A stretch of DNA of 64,000 nucleotides, taken from NCBI GenBank assembly GCA_963722905.1, contig CAVROT010000009.1, positions 4,950 to 68,949 on the forward strand, written 5' to 3'. The notes beneath the pieces are model-generated. The model was not told the DNA's origin. It did not search any database and worked only from the letters and a program-made list of their open reading frames with translations. The translations under genes were made by a program, and so were the position numbers. Source of the stretch: CAVROT01 sp963722905 (GTDB lineage: Bacteria > Pseudomonadota > Alphaproteobacteria > Rhodobacterales > Rhodobacteraceae). This document shows positions 18,349-26,216 of this stretch, in pieces; position 1 is the first letter of the stretch, and the number at the start of each line of letters is the position of its first letter.

Positions 18349-19445
18349 TGCGTATTCTCTTGACCCTAGCCCTCCTTGCGCTGCCCCATCTGGCCGGCGC
18401 GGGCCCCGTGCGGATCAAGGATCTGGTGGAGTTCGACGGCGTCCGCGGCAACGACCTGGTCGGATACGGACTGGTCGTCGGCCTTGCCGGGACCGGCGAC
18501 GGCATCCGCAACTCCCCGTTCACCGAAGAGATCATGTCCAACATACTCGAACGTCTGGGTGTCAATGTCGACGGTGAGCAATTCCGACCGAAGAACGTGG
18601 CGGCGGTCCTCGTCACAGCCGACCTGCCGCCGTTCTCGCGCGCGGGCAGCCGGATCGACGTGACCGTGTCGGCAATCGGCGATGCAAGTTCTTTGCTGGG
18701 CGGAACGCTGATCATGACTCCGCTCAATGCAGCCGACGGTCTGATCTACGCCGTCAGCCAGGGTACCGTCATCGCCGGTGGTGCGGTGGCCGAAGGCGAC
18801 GGCGCGTCGATCACCCAAGGCGTTCCGACATCGGGATCGATCCCGGCGGGCGCGAGGATAGAGCGCGAGATCGATTTCGATTTCACCCAGTTATCGAGCG
18901 TGCGCATGGCGCTGCGCACGCCCGACTTTACCACGGCCGCCAGAATCGAGGCAGCGATCAACCGCGACCTGAACCGCCCGGTCGCCGTCATGCTGGACGC
19001 CGGGACCGTGGTGATCGACATCGCCGCCACCCGTCAGCCATCGCCGGCTCACGCGATCGGTCGGATCGAGAACATCGAGATCGAGCCCGAACGCCGCGCG
19101 CGCGTCGTGGTCGATCAGAGATCGGGAACCATCGTCATGGGCGACGATGTCCGCATCAGCCGCGTTGCCGTCAGTCAGGGTAATCTGACCCTCAGAATAG
19201 AGGAAGCGCCGCTGGTCGTCCAACCGAACCCGTTTTCCCAGGGCGACACGGTCGTGGTGCCCCGCACGAATGCCGGTATCGAGGATGAGCCCGGTATCGG
19301 GTTGGCCGAAGTTCCCGACGGAACGTCGCTCTCAGAGGTCGTGGCTGGCCTCAACGCCCTGGGCGTCGACCCGCGCGACATGATCGACATTCTGAAGAGC
19401 ATCAAGGCCGCCGGTGCTCTTCACGCCGAGTTCATCGTGCAGTAG
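18348..19445 (+). CDS. flgI: Flagellar P-ring protein FlgI
   Basis: The 365-residue periplasmic ring protein has a Sec signal (MRILLTLALLALPHLAGA), then VRIKDLVEFDGVRGNDLVGYG, a hallmark of FlgI. GLAGTGDG, NVAAVLVTADLPPF and the C-terminal DMIDILKSIKAAGALHAEF are also conserved. FlgI surrounds the rod at the peptidoglycan. It starts at the ATG overlapping the flgL stop and appears to be the last gene of this flagellar run. Confidence 0.94.
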   Translation: MRILLTLALLALPHLAGAGPVRIKDLVEFDGVRGNDLVGYGLVVGLAGTGDGIRNSPFTEEIMSNILERLGVNVDGEQFRPKNVAAVLVTADLPPFSRAGSRIDVTVSAIGDASSLLGGTLIMTPLNAADGLIYAVSQGTVIAGGAVAEGDGASITQGVPTSGSIPAGARIEREIDFDFTQLSSVRMALRTPDFTTAARIEAAINRDLNRPVAVMLDAGTVVIDIAATRQPSPAHAIGRIENIEIEPERRARVVVDQRSGTIVMGDDVRISRVAVSQGNLTLRIEEAPLVVQPNPFSQGDTVVVPRTNAGIEDEPGIGLAEVPDGTSLSEVVAGLNALGVDPRDMIDILKSIKAAGALHAEFIVQ

Positions 19446-19886
19446 CCGGGAAGTACCGGGTCGACCGTGGCAGGACCCGAACGCGGCGCTCGCGGTGCTG
19501 CCGGGTGACGTACCCGGCATCTTCCGTGGAGGCGTTGCACCATGAGGGCGACAGTTCGGCCCCTATTCGAAACGGGCATTGACCCGATAACGATCTCTGT
19601 CATGCGGTGCTGGCCGCGCCGGACCCGGTTTCGTTACGGGACGCGACTGACCCACTCGCAACTGCGTCCTACTGCCATGCTTCATCAACCGACGAAGGCC
19701 GATGGAGCCTTTGTTGCGTTGACGTGAAGGTACCCTGTAGGTCGCCGAGATTGACGGCGTCTCCGCCGGGTCTAACTGCGGGCTTGCGGGTCGGATAGAG
19801 AGCCCGCCCGGCAGGCGTTCAAGGGAAAGTCGTCCCGCGTCGGATCGCACAGTTCCCTGTATCAAAGTTCGATCGGACGCCCGGCC
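19446..19886. other. Gene-free gap between the flagellar and polyketide operons
   Basis: About 440 bases without a credible gene. The composition is less GC-rich than the neighbours, and short open frames here lack any family-like sequence. The proximal part holds the hairpin at 19499-19519; the distal part must contain the promoter for the polyketide operon, but I see no confident -35/-10 pair. Confidence 0.6.
19499..19519 (+). terminator. Hairpin downstream of flgI, possible terminator
   Basis: TGCCGGGT (19499-19506) and ACCCGGCA (19512-19519) form a perfect 8-bp stem around a GACGT loop, 54 bases after the flgI stop. It is followed by TCTTCC rather than a T-run, so it would be a weak intrinsic terminator or an RNA-end stabiliser. 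Confidence 0.45.
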
Positions 19887-20957
19887 ATGCCAGTCTATCT
19901 CAACCGCGTCTCTGCCGCCGTCCCCGCGCACGAGGTGAACGACGCGTTTCTTGCCTTCGCGCGCGGACGCCTGACCGAACGTCCCCGGCATATCTCGATC
20001 TTCAATCGCATGGTCCAGCGCAGCGGGATCGAGAGACGGTATTCGACCCTGCATCCGCGGGAGGACGCCGGGGATGGCGCGCTGGACGAGGGCGGGATTT
20101 TTCGAAAGGGCGCGTTCCCCGGCACGTCCGCGCGGATGGATGTGTTCGAGACCCGCGCGCCGGAACTCGCGATGCAGGCCATCGGCGGGCTGGACCTTGG
20201 AGCGGACGAGGTAGGACGCATCACCCATCTGGTCGTGGCCACCTGCACCGGCTTTGCTGCACCGGGACTGGATCTGGCGCTCGTGGCCCGGCTGGGCCTG
20301 AATCCGTCGGTCGAGCGGACGATGATCGGCTTCATGGGCTGCTATGCCGCGATCAATGCGCTGAAACTGGCACGCCACATCGTGCGATCCGATCCCGCGG
20401 CGCGCGTGCTCGTGGTCAACTGCGAGCTTTGCACCCTGCACCTCAAGGACACCGAGGATCTGGAGACCCTGCTGACGTTCTGCCTTTGGGGCGACGGATG
20501 TACCGCCGCGCTGGTGTCGTCGGACCCGACCGGGCTGCGGCTGGACAGTTTTCGCGCGCTGCTTGCCGCGGATTCGGCCGAGCTGATGAGCTGGCGGGTC
20601 CGCGACGACGGGTTCGACATGGTGCTGTCGGGCCGCGTGCCCGGCGCCGTCGGCCAGGTGCTGGATGCCCATGCCGTCGACATCTTGGGTGGCGCGCCGC
20701 GGGACGCCTTCACGCACTGGGCGGTCCATCCGGGGGGCAAGTCCGTCCTGGACGCGGTGGAACAGGCGCTGGAGCTGGGGCCGGACGCCCTGGCCCCGTC
20801 GCGCGAGGTGCTGCGACGTAACGGCAACATGTCGTCGGCGACCGTCATGTTCGTGCTGGCGCGCATGCTGGAGACCGCAACAACGGGCGAGCGTGGCTGC
20901 GCCATGGCGTTCGGCCCCGGTCTCACGGCCGAAACCATGCTGTTCGAGGCGGCGTAA
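19887..20957 (+). CDS. Type III polyketide synthase (chalcone/stilbene synthase family)
   Basis: This 356-residue thiolase-fold enzyme condenses an acyl starter with malonyl-CoA units to make resorcinols, pyrones or phloroglucinols. The catalytic triad is visible: Cys152 in FMGCYAAINALKLA, His281 in AVHPGGKSVLDAVE and Asn314 in RNGNMSSATV. The C-terminal AFGPGLTAETMLFE carries the GFGPG-type loop. Length is standard for bacterial type III PKS. It is followed by a methyltransferase and an FAD oxidoreductase in one operon, the arrangement expected for making a methylated, reduced or oxidised phenolic/pyrone lipid. The product itself cannot be deduced. Confidence 0.9.
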   Translation: MPVYLNRVSAAVPAHEVNDAFLAFARGRLTERPRHISIFNRMVQRSGIERRYSTLHPREDAGDGALDEGGIFRKGAFPGTSARMDVFETRAPELAMQAIGGLDLGADEVGRITHLVVATCTGFAAPGLDLALVARLGLNPSVERTMIGFMGCYAAINALKLARHIVRSDPAARVLVVNCELCTLHLKDTEDLETLLTFCLWGDGCTAALVSSDPTGLRLDSFRALLAADSAELMSWRVRDDGFDMVLSGRVPGAVGQVLDAHAVDILGGAPRDAFTHWAVHPGGKSVLDAVEQALELGPDALAPSREVLRRNGNMSSATVMFVLARMLETATTGERGCAMAFGPGLTAETMLFEAA

Positions 20958-20970
20958 GCCTGGTCCGACC

Positions 20971-21708
20971 ATGCGCCCGATGATGCCTCGACGAAGACTG
21001 GTGCCCGAGATCCTGGACGGTCTGGCGCGGGACGATCCGCGTGCCATCCGGTCCCGCGCCGATCTGCGTCGGATCAATCGCGTCATGCGGCAGGCGTCCA
21101 TCTCGGCCGACCTCTGCGCGACCCATCTGGATGCGCCGAGGGGCAAGGCGCTGCGAATTGTCGAACTCGGATGCGGTGACGGTCTGGCGATGCTGCGCGT
21201 GGCGCGCCGCCTGTCCCGGCGGCACCCACGGGCCGACCTGACGCTGCTCGACATGGCGCCTTGCGTGTCGCACGAGACGCTGGAGCAATTCGCCCGGACG
21301 GGCTGGACGCCACGGGTCGTGACCTCGGACGTCTTCGACTGGTTCGCATCGGCGGACGGGCGCTTCGACCTCGTGACGGTCAACCTCTTTTTGCATCACT
21401 TCGAGGGTCCGGCGCTGGAACGGCTTCTGAGATCGGTGGCCGCCACGGCGGACCTCCTCGTCGCGACCGAGCCGCTTCGCACCGGGCCATCGCTGATCGC
21501 CGCCCGCCTCGTCGCCCTGATGGGTGCCAACGATGTCACCCGCCACGATGCGCCCGCCTCCGTCCGCGCCGGGTTCCGCGGTACCGAACTGGGCGGGATG
21601 TGGTCGCCTGGACCTGGAAAGGTTCTCCTGGAGGCGCCCCGTTTCCCGTTCACCCATGCGTTCGTCGGCCGGTCGGCCGGCACGACAGCCGCCGAGCCTG
21701 TCCGATGA
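20971..21708 (+). CDS. Class I SAM-dependent methyltransferase of the polyketide operon
   Basis: The 245-residue protein has motif I LRIVELGCGDGLAMLRVARR, an acidic TLLDMA loop and a FDLVTVNLFLHHFEG motif IV region typical of Rossmann methyltransferases. The ATG at 20971 lies 13 bases after the synthase stop. Its own stop overlaps the next gene by four bases (ATGA). The most economical role is methylation of the type III polyketide product, but O- versus C-methylation cannot be told. Confidence 0.85.
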   Translation: MRPMMPRRRLVPEILDGLARDDPRAIRSRADLRRINRVMRQASISADLCATHLDAPRGKALRIVELGCGDGLAMLRVARRLSRRHPRADLTLLDMAPCVSHETLEQFARTGWTPRVVTSDVFDWFASADGRFDLVTVNLFLHHFEGPALERLLRSVAATADLLVATEPLRTGPSLIAARLVALMGANDVTRHDAPASVRAGFRGTELGGMWSPGPGKVLLEAPRFPFTHAFVGRSAGTTAAEPVR

Positions 21709-22895
21709 CCGATTCCGCCCCGGCCCGCCGCGATGCCGTCGTCCTCGGGGCTGGCGTGTCCGGCTGCGCCGCCGCCATCGCGCTGGCCCTTCAGGGCCAC
21801 CGCGTCGCAATCGTCGAGAAGGCGGCGTTCCCCCGCCGCAAGGTCTGTGGCGAGTTCCTTTCGGCGACGTCGGTGCCGGTTCTCGACGCCCTCGGGGTCG
21901 GCGACGCCTGGCGCGACCGGACCGGGCCCGACGTGCGCCGCGTCTGCCTCTATGCCGGCGACCGCATCGTCGAGGCGGGAATGCCGCAGGGCGGCGCAGC
22001 CCACGGGCGGGCGCTGGGCCGGGACGTGCTGGACACGATGATGCTGGGCAGGGCGCGCGACCTCGGCGTGGAGGTCTGGCAGCCGTGGAAGGCACGGCGG
22101 CTCGTCCGGTCTGGCGGGTCCGGCACGGTCACGATCACCGACGGCGTGCAGGACCGCGACCTGACGGCGCCGGTGATCGTCGCCGCCCATGGATCGTGGG
22201 AGCGTGGGAGCCTGCCAACCAACCTGCCCCGCCAGCATTCGCCGGGCGACCTGCTGGGGTTCAAGGCGTATTTCCGCGACGCCGTATTGGCGCCCGACGC
22301 GATGCCTCTCCTTGCCTTTCCGGGCGGGTACGGCGGCATGGTCTGGGCAGACGACGGGCGGCTGTCGATCTCGTGCTGCATCCGCCGCGACCGGCTGGAG
22401 GCGCTGCGCCGCCAGGACGGAGGGAGCGCCGCCGCGGCGGTGCACCGCCATGTCGTCGGGTCCATGGCCGGCGTCCGGCGGGCCATCGGGCACGCGACGC
22501 TGGACGGGGTCTGGCTGTCGACGGGGCCGATCCGGCCGGGGATCCGCGCCCGCCACGCCGACGGCATCTTTCGCGTCGGGAACGTCGCCGGCGAATCCCA
22601 TCCGATCATCGCCGAGGGGCAGTCGATGGCGATCCAGAGCGCATGGCTCATGGCGCAGTCGCTTTGCGGCGTGGACCTCGGCGACCCCGCCGCGCTAGAT
22701 CGCGCCGGGGTGCGGTATGCGCGGGCCTGGCGACGCCAGTTCTCGCTGCGGATCCGGGCCGCGGCGGCATTTTCCTACCTGGCCATGCGGCCGGGCATAT
22801 TCGGGATCGCCGGGGCGGCGGTTCAGGCGGCGCCCGGCATCCTGACCGCCGGCGCGCGGCTGAGCGGCAAGACCCGGGCGGTCGGGCGGATCTGA
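21705..22895 (+). CDS. FAD-dependent oxidoreductase (geranylgeranyl reductase-like)
   Basis: The 396-residue flavoprotein opens with the dinucleotide motif AVVLGAGVSGCAAAIALALQ and the acidic end of strand 2, VAIVEKAAFPRRKVCGEFLS. The KVCGE motif is diagnostic of the geranylgeranyl reductase/halogenase-like flavoprotein group. A later FRVGNVAGESHPIIAEGQSM block is the GD-like FAD-binding segment. It is third and last in the polyketide operon, coupled by an ATGA overlap. Family members reduce isoprenoid double bonds or hydroxylate aromatics, so oxidative tailoring of the polyketide or reduction of its acyl tail are both possible. Confidence 0.85.
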   Translation: MTDSAPARRDAVVLGAGVSGCAAAIALALQGHRVAIVEKAAFPRRKVCGEFLSATSVPVLDALGVGDAWRDRTGPDVRRVCLYAGDRIVEAGMPQGGAAHGRALGRDVLDTMMLGRARDLGVEVWQPWKARRLVRSGGSGTVTITDGVQDRDLTAPVIVAAHGSWERGSLPTNLPRQHSPGDLLGFKAYFRDAVLAPDAMPLLAFPGGYGGMVWADDGRLSISCCIRRDRLEALRRQDGGSAAAAVHRHVVGSMAGVRRAIGHATLDGVWLSTGPIRPGIRARHADGIFRVGNVAGESHPIIAEGQSMAIQSAWLMAQSLCGVDLGDPAALDRAGVRYARAWRRQFSLRIRAAAAFSYLAMRPGIFGIAGAAVQAAPGILTAGARLSGKTRAVGRI

Positions 22896-22908
22896 ACGCG
22901 CCTTCCGG

Positions 22909-23775
22909 TCAAAGCGCGGGCGTCGTCCCGTCCATCGTCAGCAGCGGACGATAGGCATCGGGGCGACGGTCGCGGAACACGCCCCAGTTCGCCCGCGCCT
23001 CGGCGATCCGGTCGAGCTGGAATTCCTGCACCACGGCGCACTCGCTCTCGTGGTCGGCTTTCTGCAGGATGTCTCCGGCGGGTCCGCAGATGAAGGACCG
23101 GCCCCAGAACGTCGTCTCGCCCAGATCGCCCTTTTCGTAACCGACACGGTTCGCGCAGACGAGGGGGGTGAGGTTCGCGCCCGCATGGCCGCGCATCACC
23201 GTCTCCCAGTGGTCGTGGCATTCCGAACCGATGCCTGTGGGGTAGAACAGCACTTCGGCCCCCATGAGGCACATGACGCGGGCGGATTCGGGGAACCACT
23301 GGTCCCAGCAGACCGCGCAGCCGACACGGCCATGGGCGGTCTGGAAGACGCGAAAACCCGTGTCGCCGTAGCTGGTGTATATCTTCTCGAAACAGCCCGG
23401 AGGACCGCCCGGGATGTGGGTCTTGCGGTACTTGCCCAGCACCGATCCATCGGCGTCGATCATCGCGACGGTGTTATAGTAGGCGTTGTTGGCCTTCTCG
23501 AAATAATTGCAGGGGATGACGACGCCCAGGTCTTTCGCAACGGCCCGCATGTGGCTGACGGTCGGGCCGTCGTCGGCCTCGGCCAGGGCGAAGTATTCGG
23601 ACTTCCAGTCCATGAAGGCGAAGAAATGCTGGCTGAACATTTCCTGCGGCAGCACGATCTGGGCGCCTTGACCGGCGGCGTCGCGGATCAGACCCTCGGC
23701 CTTGGCGAGGTTCTCGTCGCGATCCCATGTGCACGACATCTGCGTCGCCGCCACCGTCACCGTGCGTTCCGTCAT
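22909..23775 (-). CDS. aguB: N-carbamoylputrescine amidase
   Basis: This 288-residue carbon-nitrogen hydrolase (nitrilase superfamily) converts N-carbamoylputrescine to putrescine, CO2 and ammonia in the agmatine pathway. The Glu-Lys-Cys triad is seen in IVLPQEMFSQHFF, LGKYRKTHIPGGPP and GCAVCWDQWFPESAR. Those surrounding sequences, especially EMFSQHFFAF and CWDQWFPE, are close to plant and bacterial AguB. No agmatine deiminase gene is adjacent. It converges with the polyketide operon, 13 bases apart. Confidence 0.88.
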   Translation of the reverse strand: MTERTVTVAATQMSCTWDRDENLAKAEGLIRDAAGQGAQIVLPQEMFSQHFFAFMDWKSEYFALAEADDGPTVSHMRAVAKDLGVVIPCNYFEKANNAYYNTVAMIDADGSVLGKYRKTHIPGGPPGCFEKIYTSYGDTGFRVFQTAHGRVGCAVCWDQWFPESARVMCLMGAEVLFYPTGIGSECHDHWETVMRGHAGANLTPLVCANRVGYEKGDLGETTFWGRSFICGPAGDILQKADHESECAVVQEFQLDRIAEARANWGVFRDRRPDAYRPLLTMDGTTPAL

Positions 23776-24248
23776 TCGTGGGTCTCCCCGATCTTTCGAA
23801 TCCCGACCCGCCGTCTCCGCCCCGGTCCGACCCCGGGCAGGACCGGCGAACGGCCCCCCGCCGGCGTGGCGTCGCGGATGCAGGCGCGCATGCCGCGTGC
23901 CAGGAAGGTGCCCGTGCCCATTCGCATGGGCCCGGCGCCATCAATGACGGCGCCGCCCGCGTCAGGCATCCTGGGCATGGCGGCATGTGGGTCGGTGCGT
24001 CGACATGTTTGCGTCATCCCCGAGGCCTAGCGCGCGGATATTCCCAACCTCTTATTCGTTTGCGACGCGGCGGGTGCCGCGAACGGGCATCGGCCGCGGA
24101 CGCCGCCGCAATCCGTTGCGGCTGCGGACCCGATCGCTCTTGCCGGACGTGACGCGGCCCGACACCATGCGCGTCGCGCAAGGGCGGTGAACGCCTGCCG
24201 CGACGGGCCCGGGCAACGACCCCGGGTGATGGACGCAAGGAACGGGAC
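23776..24248. other. Intergenic region between aguB and the FGGY kinase gene
   Basis: About 470 bases between two divergent genes, so it must hold both promoters. I see no credible coding frame. An AT-richer patch lies around 24040-24060 (ATATTCCCAACCTCTTATTC), and a strong small hairpin follows at 24105-24122. Confidence 0.6.
24105..24122 (+). promoter_or_regulatory. Hairpin with UCCG (UNCG-type) tetraloop in the leader of the kinase gene
   Basis: GCCGCAA (24105-24111), loop TCCG, TTGCGGC (24116-24122) form a perfect 7-bp stem with a UNCG-class tetraloop, 127 bases upstream of the kinase ATG. It could structure the mRNA leader or end a transcript. No T-run follows, so a terminator role is weak. 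Confidence 0.3.
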
Positions 24249-25823
24249 ATGGCGGATCGACCGACGCGGGTCTTCATCGGGATAGATGCGGGCACGACCG
24301 GCTGCACGGCGATGGTCTTCGACGAGGGCGGGCGCACGGTCGGGCAGGGCTACCGCGAATACCCCTGCACCTCGCCGAGGCCGGGCTGGATCGAACAGGA
24401 CCTCGAAGCGGTCTGGCGGGGCATCTGCGGTGCCGCCCGCGACGCCGTAGCCGAGGCCGACGTGGCCCCCGTCGCCTATCACTCCATCGGCCTCAGCAGC
24501 CAGCGTGGCACATTCGCGATGCTGGACGCGGACCGCGCCGCCATCGGGATGTCCATCGTCTGGAACGACGGCCGCGCGCTGGCCCATGCCGACGACCTGC
24601 GCGCCGCCTTTCCCGGCGAGACCGAGCATCAGGACCACACCGGCATGCAGATCAGCCCGCTGTGGACGGCCGCCAAGATCATGTGGCTGCGCGACAACCG
24701 CCCCGACGACTTCGCCCGCGCGGCGTGGTTCGTGAACGGGCAGGAATACTTCATCTGGCGCATGGGCGGCGACGACTGGTCGACCGATCCGGCCTCGCTG
24801 ACCTTGAACGGCATGATGGAGGTCGCCCGGCTGGACTGGTCGGACCGGATCCTCGATCTGTGCGGGATCGGGCGCGACCGGGTGCCGCCCGTGGGTGCGC
24901 CGTCGGGCCGCGCCGGCACCCTGTCGCCCGCGGCAGCCGACGCCATGGGGCTGCCGGCGGGTGTGATCCTCTGCCGCGGCGCCGGCGACCAGCAATGTGC
25001 GGCCATCGGCGCCGGCGTGATCCGGCAGGGCATGGCCGAGTTCACCGTCGGCACCTCGGGCGTCATGGTTGCGCATATCGACGGGCTGGAGGCGATCCGC
25101 GGCAACCAGCTGCTGTGGGGCGGCCATGCCGTGCCGGGTGCGTGGAACATCGAGGGGGCGGCGTTCTCGCTGGGCGCCTGCCTGCAGTGGTGGCGCGACC
25201 ACCTGGGCCTCGACGAGGTGCAGGAGGGCAAGGCGCAGAAGCGGTCGCCCTACGCATGCCTCGTCGACAGGGCCGCCACGTCGCGGCCGGGCGCCAATGG
25301 CGTGCTCTTCCACAGCTTCATGGCCAGCCAGGTGACGCCCTATTACGATCCCGTGGCGCGGGGCGGGTTTCTGGGCCTCGGCCTCTACCACGACCGCTCC
25401 GATCTGACGCGCGCCCTTCTTGAGGGCTGTGCGCAGGAGATGCGCATGATCACCCAGGCCTTCCAGACCGACGTCGCCGGCGGCATCACGGATTTCCGCC
25501 TGACCGGCGGCGGAACCAAGTCCCAGGGGTTCGTGCAGATCATGGCCGACATCATCGGCATGCCGTGCAAGGTCACGCGCGAACGCGAATGCACCGCGCT
25601 GGGCGCGGCGATCCTGGGTGCCTTCGGCTCTGGCGCCTTCGCCAGCATCGAAGAGGCGGTGGGGGCGATGGTCGTGGTCGAGAGCGAGGTCCAGCCCAAC
25701 GCCGCGCTGGCCGATCTCTACGACGAGCAGCACGGCATCTACCGCGGCTTCTATGAGGCGATCGCGGCATCGGGACAGTACGCCGCCCTATCGGCCTTCG
25801 CGACCAGACACGAAGGCCGATAG
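24249..25823 (+). CDS. FGGY-family carbohydrate kinase
   Basis: This 524-residue sugar/polyol kinase has the N-terminal ATPase loop FIGIDAGTTGCTAMVFDE and SQRGTFAMLD. Catalytic Asp is likely in SIVWNDGRALA, a second phosphate loop is GAGDQQCAAIGAG, and the adenosine-binding segment is DFRLTGGGTKSQGFVQIMAD. Overall it resembles xylulokinase-type members more than glycerol kinase, but the substrate is not resolved. It stands alone: no sugar transporter or isomerase is adjacent. Start ATG at 24249 has an AAGGAACGGG leader. Confidence 0.85.
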   Translation: MADRPTRVFIGIDAGTTGCTAMVFDEGGRTVGQGYREYPCTSPRPGWIEQDLEAVWRGICGAARDAVAEADVAPVAYHSIGLSSQRGTFAMLDADRAAIGMSIVWNDGRALAHADDLRAAFPGETEHQDHTGMQISPLWTAAKIMWLRDNRPDDFARAAWFVNGQEYFIWRMGGDDWSTDPASLTLNGMMEVARLDWSDRILDLCGIGRDRVPPVGAPSGRAGTLSPAAADAMGLPAGVILCRGAGDQQCAAIGAGVIRQGMAEFTVGTSGVMVAHIDGLEAIRGNQLLWGGHAVPGAWNIEGAAFSLGACLQWWRDHLGLDEVQEGKAQKRSPYACLVDRAATSRPGANGVLFHSFMASQVTPYYDPVARGGFLGLGLYHDRSDLTRALLEGCAQEMRMITQAFQTDVAGGITDFRLTGGGTKSQGFVQIMADIIGMPCKVTRERECTALGAAILGAFGSGAFASIEEAVGAMVVVESEVQPNAALADLYDEQHGIYRGFYEAIAASGQYAALSAFATRHEGR

Positions 25824-26216
25824 GCCACGTACGGCGGGAACGCCGGGTATGTGCGGGACGGCGGATATCGGTCTGCCCGTCCGTGGCTCGGACGGTGCCG
25901 TGCATCGCTTTTGCCATCATCGACGGGGCTGCGATCCCGCCGCCCGTCCTCAACGCGCCCGCGTTGACCCGGACGTCGGGACGCGTCACGCTTGACGCCG
26001 GGGCGACGCCAGAGCCGGGGTCGCGCGCGGCCGGATCGCGGCGGCGGTCCTCTGGGGGATCGGCGCGGCTCTTTCGACGTCGGCGTGGCGCCGCACCGGA
26101 CCGGCGTAACTTGCCGCGGTTCGAGGTATCTGCGCCGCTGAATCGCACGACGGCGCGCACCCCGCGAGCCGCGCACCGGCGAGGCCGAAACGGCCCGCCG
26201 ACAAGGGAGGACGACG
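25824..26216. other. Intergenic region upstream of the SnoaL-monooxygenase gene
   Basis: About 390 bases with no supported gene. A small CGGCG-GGAA-CGCCG hairpin lies just after the kinase stop. A strong ribosome site, AAGGGAGG, ends the region 6-7 bases before the ATG at 26217. Confidence 0.55.

Noticed and set aside
19563..21383. A 606-residue minus-strand open frame
   Set aside because: It is antisense to the type III polyketide synthase, whose catalytic residues and operon context are clear on the plus strand.
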